NCBI GenBank assembly: GCA_013696425.1
Contig: JACCYP010000304.1
Location: forward strand, 1-6,659
Source of the DNA: Thermoleophilaceae bacterium
Lineage (GTDB): Bacteria > Actinomycetota > Thermoleophilia > Solirubrobacterales > Thermoleophilaceae
Reading direction: 5' to 3'
DNA length: 6,659 nt
Shown here in pieces: positions 1-5,632 of this stretch (position 1 is its first letter; each line of letters begins with the position of its first letter). The position numbers were made by a program, and so were the translations under genes. The notes beneath the pieces were generated by a model, which saw only the letters and a list, made by a program, of their open reading frames with translations, was not told where the DNA came from and made no database searches.

Positions 1-264
1 GGCGGCACCGATCCCGGAGCTCCCGGCGCCGGCGGCAGGTCCCCAGCCGCTGCCGCGCCGCTGGACGGCGTGGCTCCCGACGTGGACTCTGGGGCGGTGA
101 GGCGCGGGCTCGGCGACACCACCCGCGGAGTCACCCAGGGTGTGGGTGACACCGTCGGTCAGGTCGACCCCAACCTCGGCAAGACCGTGAGCGACACGGG
201 CAAGGAGCTGTCGAAGATCGTCGACGCCCTGCCCGACGTGCAGTCGAAGTCACTGCTTCCGTAG
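1..264 (+). CDS. C-terminal part of an unrecognised Gly/Ala/Pro-rich low-complexity protein (5' end outside window)
   Basis: The frame is open from base 1 and ends at TAG 262-264, giving at least 87 residues. A GTG at 70 could start a 64-residue protein. However, the frame is open before it and reads as a Gly/Pro/Ala-rich linker, and no clear Shine-Dalgarno precedes it, so this is more likely the tail of a longer protein. The first ~30 residues are linker-like. The rest is hydrophilic with loosely repeated units of the type GLGDTTRGV / GVGDTVGQV / LGKTVSDTG, then a short possibly amphipathic helix around KELSKIVDAL. No catalytic motif or membrane segment is visible. Similar Gly-Asp-Thr-Val repeat tails occur in some actinobacterial secreted or surface proteins, but this is only a resemblance in composition. 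Its 3' end overlaps the convergent hydrolase gene by 15 nt. It could also be a chance open frame in GC-rich DNA, though the repeat pattern argues against that. Function unknown. Confidence 0.5.
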   Translation, partial: GGTDPGAPGAGGRSPAAAAPLDGVAPDVDSGAVRRGLGDTTRGVTQGVGDTVGQVDPNLGKTVSDTGKELSKIVDALPDVQSKSLLP

Positions 265-972
265 CGAGCGCTCGATCCACCGGATCGACGCCGACTGCAT
301 CTCCGGGTCGTGCTGGAGCGAGCGGTGGTGCCCGCCCGGCATGAGCAGCAGCCGTTTGGGCTCGCCGGCCCGCTCGAAGATCTCCTGGGAGGCCGTATAG
401 GGCACCTGCTCGTCGCCCTCGGCGTGCATCAGCAGCAGCGCGCAGCGGCCAGCGAGCGCGGCCGCCGCGTCGCCGATGTCGAGGCCCTCGAGCCAGCGCA
501 CCGACCCCTCCACGTCCACGCTGAAGTCCGGCAGCGCACCCGAGCGCAGGCTGCGGGCGAGCATGTCCTCTTGCGCAGGGCACACGGCCACGACCGCGAA
601 CACCGTGCGGTCGAGTGCGGCGGCGTGGATCGCCGTGAAGCCGCCCATGCTCGTGCCGCGCAGCGCCACCCGCGGCACGTGCCGGCGCATGAGGTCGCTC
701 ATCGCGCGCGCGTCCTCGAACACGCCGGGACCCCACTCGCCCTCCGAGGACCCGTGACCCCGCGCGTCGAAGGAGAGCGCGGCGAGGCCCTGGGCGCGGC
801 AGGCGCGGGCGAAGTCGTAGTGGCTCTCCTTGCCCGATCCGGCGCCATGGAGGATCACGACGCCCGCCTCGGGGTCGCCGGGCGGCATGAACAGCGCGTA
901 GGCCAGCCCGTTCTCCTCTCCGAGCGCGGGCGGCTCTGGAACCGGATGCTCCATAATCCGCGGCTCGATCAT
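250..972 (-). CDS. alpha/beta hydrolase (serine hydrolase, dienelactone hydrolase/esterase-like)
   Basis: This is a single-domain cytoplasmic alpha/beta hydrolase of 240 residues when started at the ATG at 972-970. The oxyanion-side motif HGAGSG lies near residues 42-47 and the DARGHG loop near 69-74. The nucleophile elbow GTSMGG is at 106-111, with Ser108 as nucleophile. The likely acid is Asp187 in the segment HAEGDEQVP, and the catalytic His is His215 or His216 in GGHHRSL. The full triad is therefore present and the 240-residue length is normal. No signal peptide is seen. The substrate cannot be read from sequence; small esters, thioesters or acyl-peptides are all possible. The frame stays open to 1086, but that extension is antisense to lysA and looks like shadow sequence. 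An alternative ATG at 954-952 gives 234 residues. Neither start has a strong Shine-Dalgarno. The gene is divergent from lysA and overlaps the 3' end of the upstream plus-strand gene. Confidence 0.88.
   Translation of the reverse strand: MIEPRIMEHPVPEPPALGEENGLAYALFMPPGDPEAGVVILHGAGSGKESHYDFARACRAQGLAALSFDARGHGSSEGEWGPGVFEDARAMSDLMRRHVPRVALRGTSMGGFTAIHAAALDRTVFAVVAVCPAQEDMLARSLRSGALPDFSVDVEGSVRWLEGLDIGDAAAALAGRCALLLMHAEGDEQVPYTASQEIFERAGEPKRLLLMPGGHHRSLQHDPEMQSASIRWIERSLRKQ
952..957 (+). promoter_or_regulatory. possible -10 element for lysA
   Basis: CATAAT differs from the TATAAT -10 consensus at one position and is one of few AT-rich hexamers near this junction. It ends 13 nt before the lysA ATG at 971, so a transcript would have a very short leader or almost none. 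This would fit the lack of a Shine-Dalgarno before lysA. No good -35 match is seen 16-18 nt upstream (the region reads GC-rich). The element lies inside the 5' end of the divergent hydrolase gene, or over its alternative ATG at 954-952. It is a weak, single-hexamer prediction. Confidence 0.2.
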
Positions 973-2206
973 GGCCGCCACACGCACTCTCTCACGGGTC
1001 TGGCCCTCGGACTCCCGGCTCGACGAGCGGGGCCGGCTCCAGGTGGGCGGCTGTGACGCGATCGAGCTCGCCGAGAGGTTCGGCACCCCCGCGTATGTCT
1101 ATGCCGAGGACGACGTCCGCGCCCGCTCGCGCGAGTTCGTAGAGGCATTCCGAGCACGCACGGAGCACTTCGAGGTGCTCTTCGCGAGCAAGGCGTTCCC
1201 GTGCACCGCGGCCTACCGCATCATGGCCGAGGAGGGTCTCGCATGTGACGTGGCGAGCGGCGGCGAGCTGCACCTCGCGCTCGCGGGCGGCTTCGCGCCC
1301 GAGCGGATCTACATGCACGGCAACAACAAGACGCCGGCCGAGCTCGAGTACGCGCTGAACGCCGGCGTCGGCCACGTCGTGATCGACAACTTCACCGAGC
1401 TCGAGTGGCTCGAGGCCAACGCGCCCGGCCAGAAGGTGCTCCTGCGCGTGACCCCCGGCATCAGCGGCGACACCCACTCCTTCATCTCCACCGGCCAGGC
1501 CGACTCGAAGTTCGGCTTCGGCATGGACGACGTTGCCGGCGCCATCGAGCGCATCGACCGGCTCGAGCTGCGCGGGCTGCACGCGCACATCGGCTCGCAG
1601 CTGCTCGACGTGGCGCCGTTCGAGGAGCTCGGCAAGCTGCTGGCCTCGATGGGCGACTACCCATTGCTCAACCTGGGCGGCGGCCTCGGCATCGCCTACA
1701 CCGAGGACGACGACCCGCCGAGCGTCGAGGACTTCGCCGAGGCGATGCTCTCGAACGCGCCCGACGGCGTGACCGTGCTGTGCGAGCCCGGCCGCGCGCT
1801 CGTCGGTAACGCGGGCGTCACGCTCTACCGCGTGGGTGCGGTGAAGGAGATTCCCGGCGTGCGCACCTACGTGGCGGTCGACGGTGGAATGTCCGACAAC
1901 CTGCGCCCGATGCTCTACGGGGCGCGCTACGAGGCCGAGATCGCCGATCGCTTCGGCGGCTCGGACGTGGTCACCGTCGCCGGCATGCATTGCGAGTCCG
2001 GCGACATCCTCATCCGTGACGTGTCCATCGAGAGCCCCAGGACCGGCGACGTGCTGGTCATCCCCGCCACAGGCGCATACGGTCACGCCATGGCGAACAA
2101 CTACAACGGCGTGCCGCGCCCGCCCGTGATCTTCTGCTCCGGCGGCGAGGCGCGCGAGGTCGTGCGCCGCGAGACCTACGAGGATCTGACCTACCGGGAT
2201 GTCTGA
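971..2206 (+). CDS. lysA: diaminopimelate decarboxylase
   Basis: The 411-residue enzyme decarboxylates meso-2,6-diaminopimelate to L-lysine, the last step of lysine synthesis, in the cytoplasm with pyridoxal phosphate. It is a fold-type III PLP enzyme: an alanine-racemase-like barrel followed by a beta domain. The PLP lysine is Lys74 in FASKAF. Other family signatures are TGQADSKFGF at 174-183, HIGSQ at 206-210, the phosphate-binding GGGLG at 236-240, EPGRA at 272-276 and DGGMSDNLRP at 304-313. The active-site CESGD is at 341-345, with Cys341 expected to act across the dimer, and GAYGHAMANNYN is at 368-379. The length is close to the usual ~420. ATG 971 is the only good start; the following segment up to IELAERFGTP is the normal N-terminus. 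It has no clear Shine-Dalgarno. The gene leads the lysine/threonine run and overlaps hom by 8 nt. Related PLP decarboxylases of ornithine or arginine are less likely given CESGD and the context. Confidence 0.97.
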   Translation: MAATRTLSRVWPSDSRLDERGRLQVGGCDAIELAERFGTPAYVYAEDDVRARSREFVEAFRARTEHFEVLFASKAFPCTAAYRIMAEEGLACDVASGGELHLALAGGFAPERIYMHGNNKTPAELEYALNAGVGHVVIDNFTELEWLEANAPGQKVLLRVTPGISGDTHSFISTGQADSKFGFGMDDVAGAIERIDRLELRGLHAHIGSQLLDVAPFEELGKLLASMGDYPLLNLGGGLGIAYTEDDDPPSVEDFAEAMLSNAPDGVTVLCEPGRALVGNAGVTLYRVGAVKEIPGVRTYVAVDGGMSDNLRPMLYGARYEAEIADRFGGSDVVTVAGMHCESGDILIRDVSIESPRTGDVLVIPATGAYGHAMANNYNGVPRPPVIFCSGGEAREVVRRETYEDLTYRDV

Positions 2207-3425
2207 AACGTTCGCCGTGGGCCTCCTCGGCCACGGCACAGTCGGCTCCGCCTTCCGCGAGCTTGTCGAGGGCCGCGCCGAGCAGATCGAGCGCACCACC
2301 GGCCTGCGGCCGGAGATCTCCGGCGTGCTCACGCGCTCGCGCGGGGACTTCGAGGACATCCTCGCCCGCTCGGACCTGATCGCGGAGCTGATGGGCGGCA
2401 TCGAGCCGGCCCGCGAGTACGTGCTGCGCGCGATGGAGGCCGGCAAGCACGTGGTGACCGCGAACAAGCAGCTGCTCTCCCAGCACGGCGAGGAGCTCTA
2501 CGAGGCGGCACGGACCCATGGCGTGCAGCTGCGCTTCGAGGCCTCGGTGGCGGGCGTGGTGCCTGCCATCCGCGTCATCCACGAGACGCTCGCCGGGGCG
2601 CACGTGGAGCGCGTGCACGGGATCGTGAACGGCACCACCAACTTCATCCTCACCGAGATGACCCGCACGGGCGCTTCCTACGGAGACGCCCTCGCCGAGG
2701 CCCAGCGGCTCGGCTACGCGGAGGCCGATCCCAGCGAGGACGTGAACGGCAAGGACGCCGCGGCGAAGATGACGATCCTCGCCCGGCTCGCCTTCGATGT
2801 GCCGGTGCGCCTCGACGACGTGCCCTACGAGGGCATCGAGAACATCACGAGCGAGGACATCGAGTACGCGAAGGAGTTCGGGCTCTCGCTCAAGCTGATC
2901 GGCTCGGCCGAACGGATCGGCGAGGGCATCTCCGTGCAGGTCTATCCCGCCTTCCTCTACGAGGGCCACCCGCTGGCGAGCGTCAACGGCTCGTTCAACG
3001 CGGTCACGATCGAGTCCCCGGCCATCACCGAGATCACTCTGTCGGGTCCCGGCGCCGGCGGCTCCCAGACCGCATCCGCGGTGCTCGGCGACGTGGTGAG
3101 CGCGATGATCCCGCCCACCTCGCTGCCGGCCCCGGCACAGCCGCTGCCGGTGGTGGCCGACCGCGAGTCCGCGTTCTACATCCACCTCGAGGTGGCCGAC
3201 CGTCCCGGCGTGCTCGCCCAGGTGGCTGAGGTGCTCGGCCTCCAGGGCGTGTCGATCCGCTCGGTGGTCCAGAAGGGCCTCGGCGAGGACGCCCGGCTCT
3301 CGATGGTCATGCACCCGGTGCTCGAGTCGAAGTTCCGCGCCGCCGTGAAGCTGATCGGCGGCCTCGACTTCGTGCGCTCCAAGCCGCGCGCGCTGCACGT
3401 GGTGGACGAGGAGTTCGCGGAGTGA
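2199..3425 (+). CDS. hom: homoserine dehydrogenase with C-terminal ACT domain
   Basis: The 408-residue protein reduces L-aspartate-4-semialdehyde to L-homoserine with NAD(P)H, the branch point towards threonine and methionine. The N-terminal Rossmann domain begins with GLLGHGTVG (8-16). TANK (87-90) carries a conserved active-site lysine. The catalytic domain has NGTTNFIL (144-151) and the signature at 171-190, where Glu175, Asp186 and Lys190 align with Glu208, Asp219 and Lys223 of the yeast enzyme. GPGAGG is at 283-288. From about residue 326 there is an ACT domain (YIHLEVADRPGVLAQ, then SVVQKG near 355-360); in related actinobacterial enzymes this domain mediates threonine feedback inhibition. 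There is no fused aspartokinase domain, so it is the monofunctional form of usual length. The ATG at 2199 lies inside the end of lysA (8-nt overlap, ATGTCTGA), which suggests translational coupling. A GAGGA at 2180-2184 is too distant to be a good ribosome site. Confidence 0.97.
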   Translation: MSETFAVGLLGHGTVGSAFRELVEGRAEQIERTTGLRPEISGVLTRSRGDFEDILARSDLIAELMGGIEPAREYVLRAMEAGKHVVTANKQLLSQHGEELYEAARTHGVQLRFEASVAGVVPAIRVIHETLAGAHVERVHGIVNGTTNFILTEMTRTGASYGDALAEAQRLGYAEADPSEDVNGKDAAAKMTILARLAFDVPVRLDDVPYEGIENITSEDIEYAKEFGLSLKLIGSAERIGEGISVQVYPAFLYEGHPLASVNGSFNAVTIESPAITEITLSGPGAGGSQTASAVLGDVVSAMIPPTSLPAPAQPLPVVADRESAFYIHLEVADRPGVLAQVAEVLGLQGVSIRSVVQKGLGEDARLSMVMHPVLESKFRAAVKLIGGLDFVRSKPRALHVVDEEFAE

Positions 3426-3435
3426 GGCCGGCCTC
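3424..3435 (+). promoter_or_regulatory. palindrome containing the likely thrC ribosome-binding site
   Basis: GAGGCCGGCCTC is a perfect 12-bp palindrome that starts inside the hom stop codon and fills most of the 13-nt gap before thrC. Its first half, GAGG, is the only Shine-Dalgarno-like sequence before the GTG at 3439, about 11 nt away. In RNA, GAGG could pair with CCTC across a CCGG loop and hide the site. A ribosome terminating on hom would melt this structure, giving coupled translation. The palindrome is seen directly; the regulatory role is inference. Confidence 0.3.
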
Positions 3436-3438
3436 GGC

Positions 3439-4416
3439 GTGAGCCTCTGGAAGTACGCCGACCGGCTGCCGGTCGAGCCGCTCGTGACGCTCGAGGAGGG
3501 GGAGACTCCGCTCATCCGCTCGGCGAAGCTGCCCGGCGACACGTGGCTGAAGTTCGAGGGCGCGAACCCGACCGGTTCGTTCAAGGACCGCGGCATGACC
3601 GTGGCCGTGAGCGCGGCGATGGCCGAGGGCGCCGAGGCCGTGATCTGCGCCTCGACCGGCAACACCGCCGCGAGCGCCGCCGCCTACGCCGCGCGCGCCG
3701 GGCTGCGCTGCGCTGTGATCGTGCCCGACGGGAAGATCGCCACCGGCAAGCTCGCCCAGGCGCTCATGCACGGCGCCGACGTGATCGCTCTGCGCGGCAA
3801 CTTCGACCAGGCGCTCGCGCTCGTGCGAGAGCTCACCGACAGGCACCCGATCGCGCTCGTCAACTCGCTGAACGAGTTCCGCATCGAAGGACAGAAGACT
3901 GCGGCGTTCGAGGTCTGCGATCAGCTCGGCGGCGCGCCCGACACGCTCTGCATACCGGTCGGCAACGCCGGCAACATCACGGCGTACTGGCGCGGCTTCC
4001 AGGAGTACAACGCCTCGCCGCACCTGCACGGCTACCAGGCCGAGGGCGCGGCGCCGCTCGTGAAGGGCGAGCCGGTGGAGAACCCCGAGACGGTGGCCTC
4101 GGCGATCCGGATCGGGAACCCCGCTCGCTGGGAGGAGGCGATGAACGCGGTCACCGCCTCGCGCGGAGAGATCCGCGCCGTGTCCGACGCCGAGATCCTC
4201 GACGCCTATCGCCGCCTCGCCGCCGAGGGCATCTTCTGCGAGCCGGCATCGGCCGCCTCCGTGGCGGGGATGCTCAAGTACGGGTCCGAGGGCACCACCG
4301 TGTGCGTGCTCACGGGCCACGGTCTGAAGGATCCGACCACGGCGATCGCCAACGCGCAGCCCGTGGTGCCGTGCGAGCCCTCGCTCGAGGCACTCGAGAA
4401 GGTGGTGCTGCGGTGA
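3439..4416 (+). CDS. thrC: threonine synthase
   Basis: The 325-residue PLP enzyme converts O-phospho-L-homoserine to L-threonine and phosphate, the last step of threonine synthesis. It is a fold-type II (tryptophan synthase beta-like) enzyme. GETPL lies at 21-25, and the PLP Schiff-base Lys49 sits in GSFKDRG (46-52). STGNTAAS (72-79) is the substrate/cofactor loop, GNAGN (175-179) binds the PLP phosphate, EPASAAS is at 268-274 and TGHGLKDP at 292-299. It is the short actinobacterial/plant-like class, slightly below the ~350-360 of mycobacterial ThrC because the N-terminus is compact. Translation starts at GTG 3439, as judged by the conserved start of the fold and the position 13 nt after hom. 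Threonine dehydratase and cysteine synthase are related folds, but the KDRG and GHGLKDP motifs plus the operon context favour ThrC. It overlaps thrB by 4 nt. Confidence 0.96.
   Translation: MSLWKYADRLPVEPLVTLEEGETPLIRSAKLPGDTWLKFEGANPTGSFKDRGMTVAVSAAMAEGAEAVICASTGNTAASAAAYAARAGLRCAVIVPDGKIATGKLAQALMHGADVIALRGNFDQALALVRELTDRHPIALVNSLNEFRIEGQKTAAFEVCDQLGGAPDTLCIPVGNAGNITAYWRGFQEYNASPHLHGYQAEGAAPLVKGEPVENPETVASAIRIGNPARWEEAMNAVTASRGEIRAVSDAEILDAYRRLAAEGIFCEPASAASVAGMLKYGSEGTTVCVLTGHGLKDPTTAIANAQPVVPCEPSLEALEKVVLR
4399..4405 (+). promoter_or_regulatory. ribosome-binding site of thrB
   Basis: AAGGTGG lies 7 nt before the GTG at 4413 and matches the anti-Shine-Dalgarno core at six of seven positions. 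It is the best ribosome site in the operon, and it supports GTG 4413 as the thrB start rather than any start further upstream in the same open frame. It lies within the last codons of thrC. Confidence 0.5.
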
Positions 4417-5264
4417 ACCGCCGGCGGCTCGTGAAGGTGCCCGCCTCCTCGGCCAACCTCGGGCCGGGCTACGACGCCCTCGCCGCCGCGCTGTCGGTGC
4501 AGCTCGAGCTCACGGTGGAGGAGACCGGCCAGTTCGGCGTGACCTCGAACGTGGCCGGTATTCCGCTCGACCGCTCGAACCTGTGCGTGCGCGCCTTCGA
4601 GGCGCTGCATTCCGCCGACGGGCTCTCCTTTCAGCTGAAGTCGGACATCCCGGTGGGCGCCGGCCTCGGTTCGAGCGCAGCGGCGATCGTGGCCGGCCTT
4701 GTGGCAGCCGACCATCTCTACGAGCTCGACGCCCAGCTCTTCGAGCTGGCGCGCGAGCTCGAGGGGCACCCCGACAACGTGGCCGCGGCGCTGCTCGGCG
4801 GCTTCGTGATCTGTGCAGAGCACGACCCGGTGCGCTTCGAGCCCCCCGCCGGCCTCGAGGGCGTGCTCGCCACGCCGCCCGACCCGGTGTCGACCGCCGG
4901 CGCGCGCGCGGCGCTGCCCGCGGAGATCCCTATGTCCGACGCCGTTCACGACATCGCGCACTCCTCGCTGCTCGTGCTCGGCCTCGCGCTCGGAGACCTC
5001 TCCTACGTGCGCCGCGGCCTCTCCGACCGGATCCACCAGCCGCGCCGCGCCCATCTCTACCCGCGCTCGATGGAGCTGGTCGAGCAGGCCCCCGAGCTCG
5101 GGGCGATCGGCGCCACCGTTTCCGGGGCGGGCCCCACCGTGCTCTTCTGGACTCACTGGGAGGCCACGGGCGCGCTGGTCAATCGCGTCCGCGAGGCAGC
5201 CCCCGACTGCGTCGTGGAGCGCGTGCAATTCGCCCCTGGCGGCGCAGACGTCACCGAGCTGTGA
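4413..5264 (+). CDS. thrB: homoserine kinase (GHMP family)
   Basis: The 283-residue kinase phosphorylates L-homoserine with ATP to give O-phosphohomoserine, the ThrC substrate. All three GHMP motifs are present. Motif 1 is PASSANLGPGYD (10-21). Motif 2 is the ATP-phosphate loop PVGAGLGSSAAA (80-91). Motif 3 is SGAGPTVL (237-244). EGHPDNVA (117-124) and DRIHQPRR (205-212) are typical of homoserine kinase within the superfamily. The length is near the usual 300. The reading frame is open far upstream through thrC, but that part is an Arg-rich out-of-frame shadow. GTG 4413 is chosen because it gives the canonical N-terminus and has an AAGGTGG 7 nt upstream. It overlaps the thrC stop as GTGA, and its own stop overlaps the NUDIX start the same way. 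The mevalonate-type kinases share the fold but would not fit between thrC and hom. Confidence 0.96.
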   Translation: MNRRRLVKVPASSANLGPGYDALAAALSVQLELTVEETGQFGVTSNVAGIPLDRSNLCVRAFEALHSADGLSFQLKSDIPVGAGLGSSAAAIVAGLVAADHLYELDAQLFELARELEGHPDNVAAALLGGFVICAEHDPVRFEPPAGLEGVLATPPDPVSTAGARAALPAEIPMSDAVHDIAHSSLLVLGLALGDLSYVRRGLSDRIHQPRRAHLYPRSMELVEQAPELGAIGATVSGAGPTVLFWTHWEATGALVNRVREAAPDCVVERVQFAPGGADVTEL

Positions 5265-5626
5265 TCGAGGCGGCCGGCGGGCTGGTGATGGATGCCGAGG
5301 GGCGCATCGCCGTTGTCCATCGTCCGCGCTACGACGACTGGTCGCTGCCCAAGGGCAAGCTCGACCGCGGCGAGGCCCACGAGCAGGCCGCGCTGCGCGA
5401 GGTGGAGGAGGAGATCGGCCTGCGCTGCGAGCTCGGCGAGGAGCTGCCGGAGACCCGCTACGCCGATCACAAGGGGCGCCCCAAGCGCGTGCGCTACTGG
5501 CGCATGACCGTGCTCGGCGGCGAGTTCGAGCCCAACGACGAGGTCGACGAGATGCGCTGGCTGGAGCCGGCTGAGGCCCTGGCTCTGCTCAGCTACGACT
5601 TCGACCGCGACCTGGTCCGGAGCTAG
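5261..5626 (+). CDS. NUDIX hydrolase, MutT1/Ap4A-hydrolase-like
   Basis: This is a small (121 residue) single-domain NUDIX protein, expected to cleave a nucleoside diphosphate linked to another group. The NUDIX box is complete at residues 32-54: Gly32, Glu38, Arg46-Glu47, Glu50-Glu51 and Gly53, matching Gx5Ex7REUxEExGU, so the metal-binding glutamates are intact. It is preceded by WSLPKGKL (27-34). This form is seen in mycobacterial MutT1 and in diadenosine polyphosphate hydrolases, whose substrates include 8-oxo-dGTP, Ap4A and diphosphoinositol-type compounds. MutT1 also carries a C-terminal histidine-phosphatase domain; none is present here. The GTG at 5261 overlaps the thrB stop (GTGA) and keeps the first beta strand; ATG 5288 would remove it. 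The frame is open further upstream, but only as shadow sequence. The gene ends head-to-tail with the minus-strand phosphatase, sharing a CTAG. The exact substrate is unknown. Confidence 0.9.
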   Translation: MIEAAGGLVMDAEGRIAVVHRPRYDDWSLPKGKLDRGEAHEQAALREVEEEIGLRCELGEELPETRYADHKGRPKRVRYWRMTVLGGEFEPNDEVDEMRWLEPAEALALLSYDFDRDLVRS

Positions 5627-5632
5627 CGCTCC
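5619..5632. terminator. weak hairpin at the convergent gene ends
   Basis: GGAGC and GCTCC can pair as a 5-bp stem with a TAGC loop. The loop and the edge of the stem hold both stop codons of the convergent NUDIX and phosphatase genes. There is no T-rich tract on either side, so it is not a classical intrinsic terminator. It could be a minor bidirectional stop or a chance pairing in GC-rich sequence. Confidence 0.15.

Noticed and set aside
940..971. Lysine riboswitch or leader-peptide attenuator before lysA
   Set aside because: There is no non-coding leader: the hydrolase coding region reaches the lysA start, and no Lys- or Thr-rich leader frame was seen.
973..1086. Longer N-terminus for the alpha/beta hydrolase
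   Set aside because: The extra 38 residues are antisense to the lysA start, Ser/Arg-rich, and not part of the hydrolase fold.
992..2467. 491-residue open frame antisense to lysA and hom
   Set aside because: It is fully antisense to clearly conserved genes and its product is rich in Val, His, Ala, Arg and Glu with no motif. This is the usual antisense shadow in DNA with G/C at third positions.
2058..3665. 535-residue open frame antisense to hom and the start of thrC
   Set aside because: It is a His/Arg/Gly/Leu-biased shadow of hom with no recognisable domain and no separate start context.
3307..4320. 337-residue open frame antisense to thrC
   Set aside because: It has shadow composition, and thrC on the other strand has all of its catalytic motifs.
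3543..4412. Upstream extension of the thrB frame through thrC
   Set aside because: The frame is open but encodes Arg-rich, motif-free sequence. The kinase fold begins at GTG 4413, which has a good ribosome site.
4900..4910. Alternating GC run (GCGCGCGCGCG), possible Z-DNA or slippage site
   Set aside because: It is short and explained by Ala-Arg codons in thrB; such runs are expected at this GC content.
4206..5228. 340-residue open frame antisense to thrB
   Set aside because: It lacks motifs and lies opposite a complete GHMP kinase.
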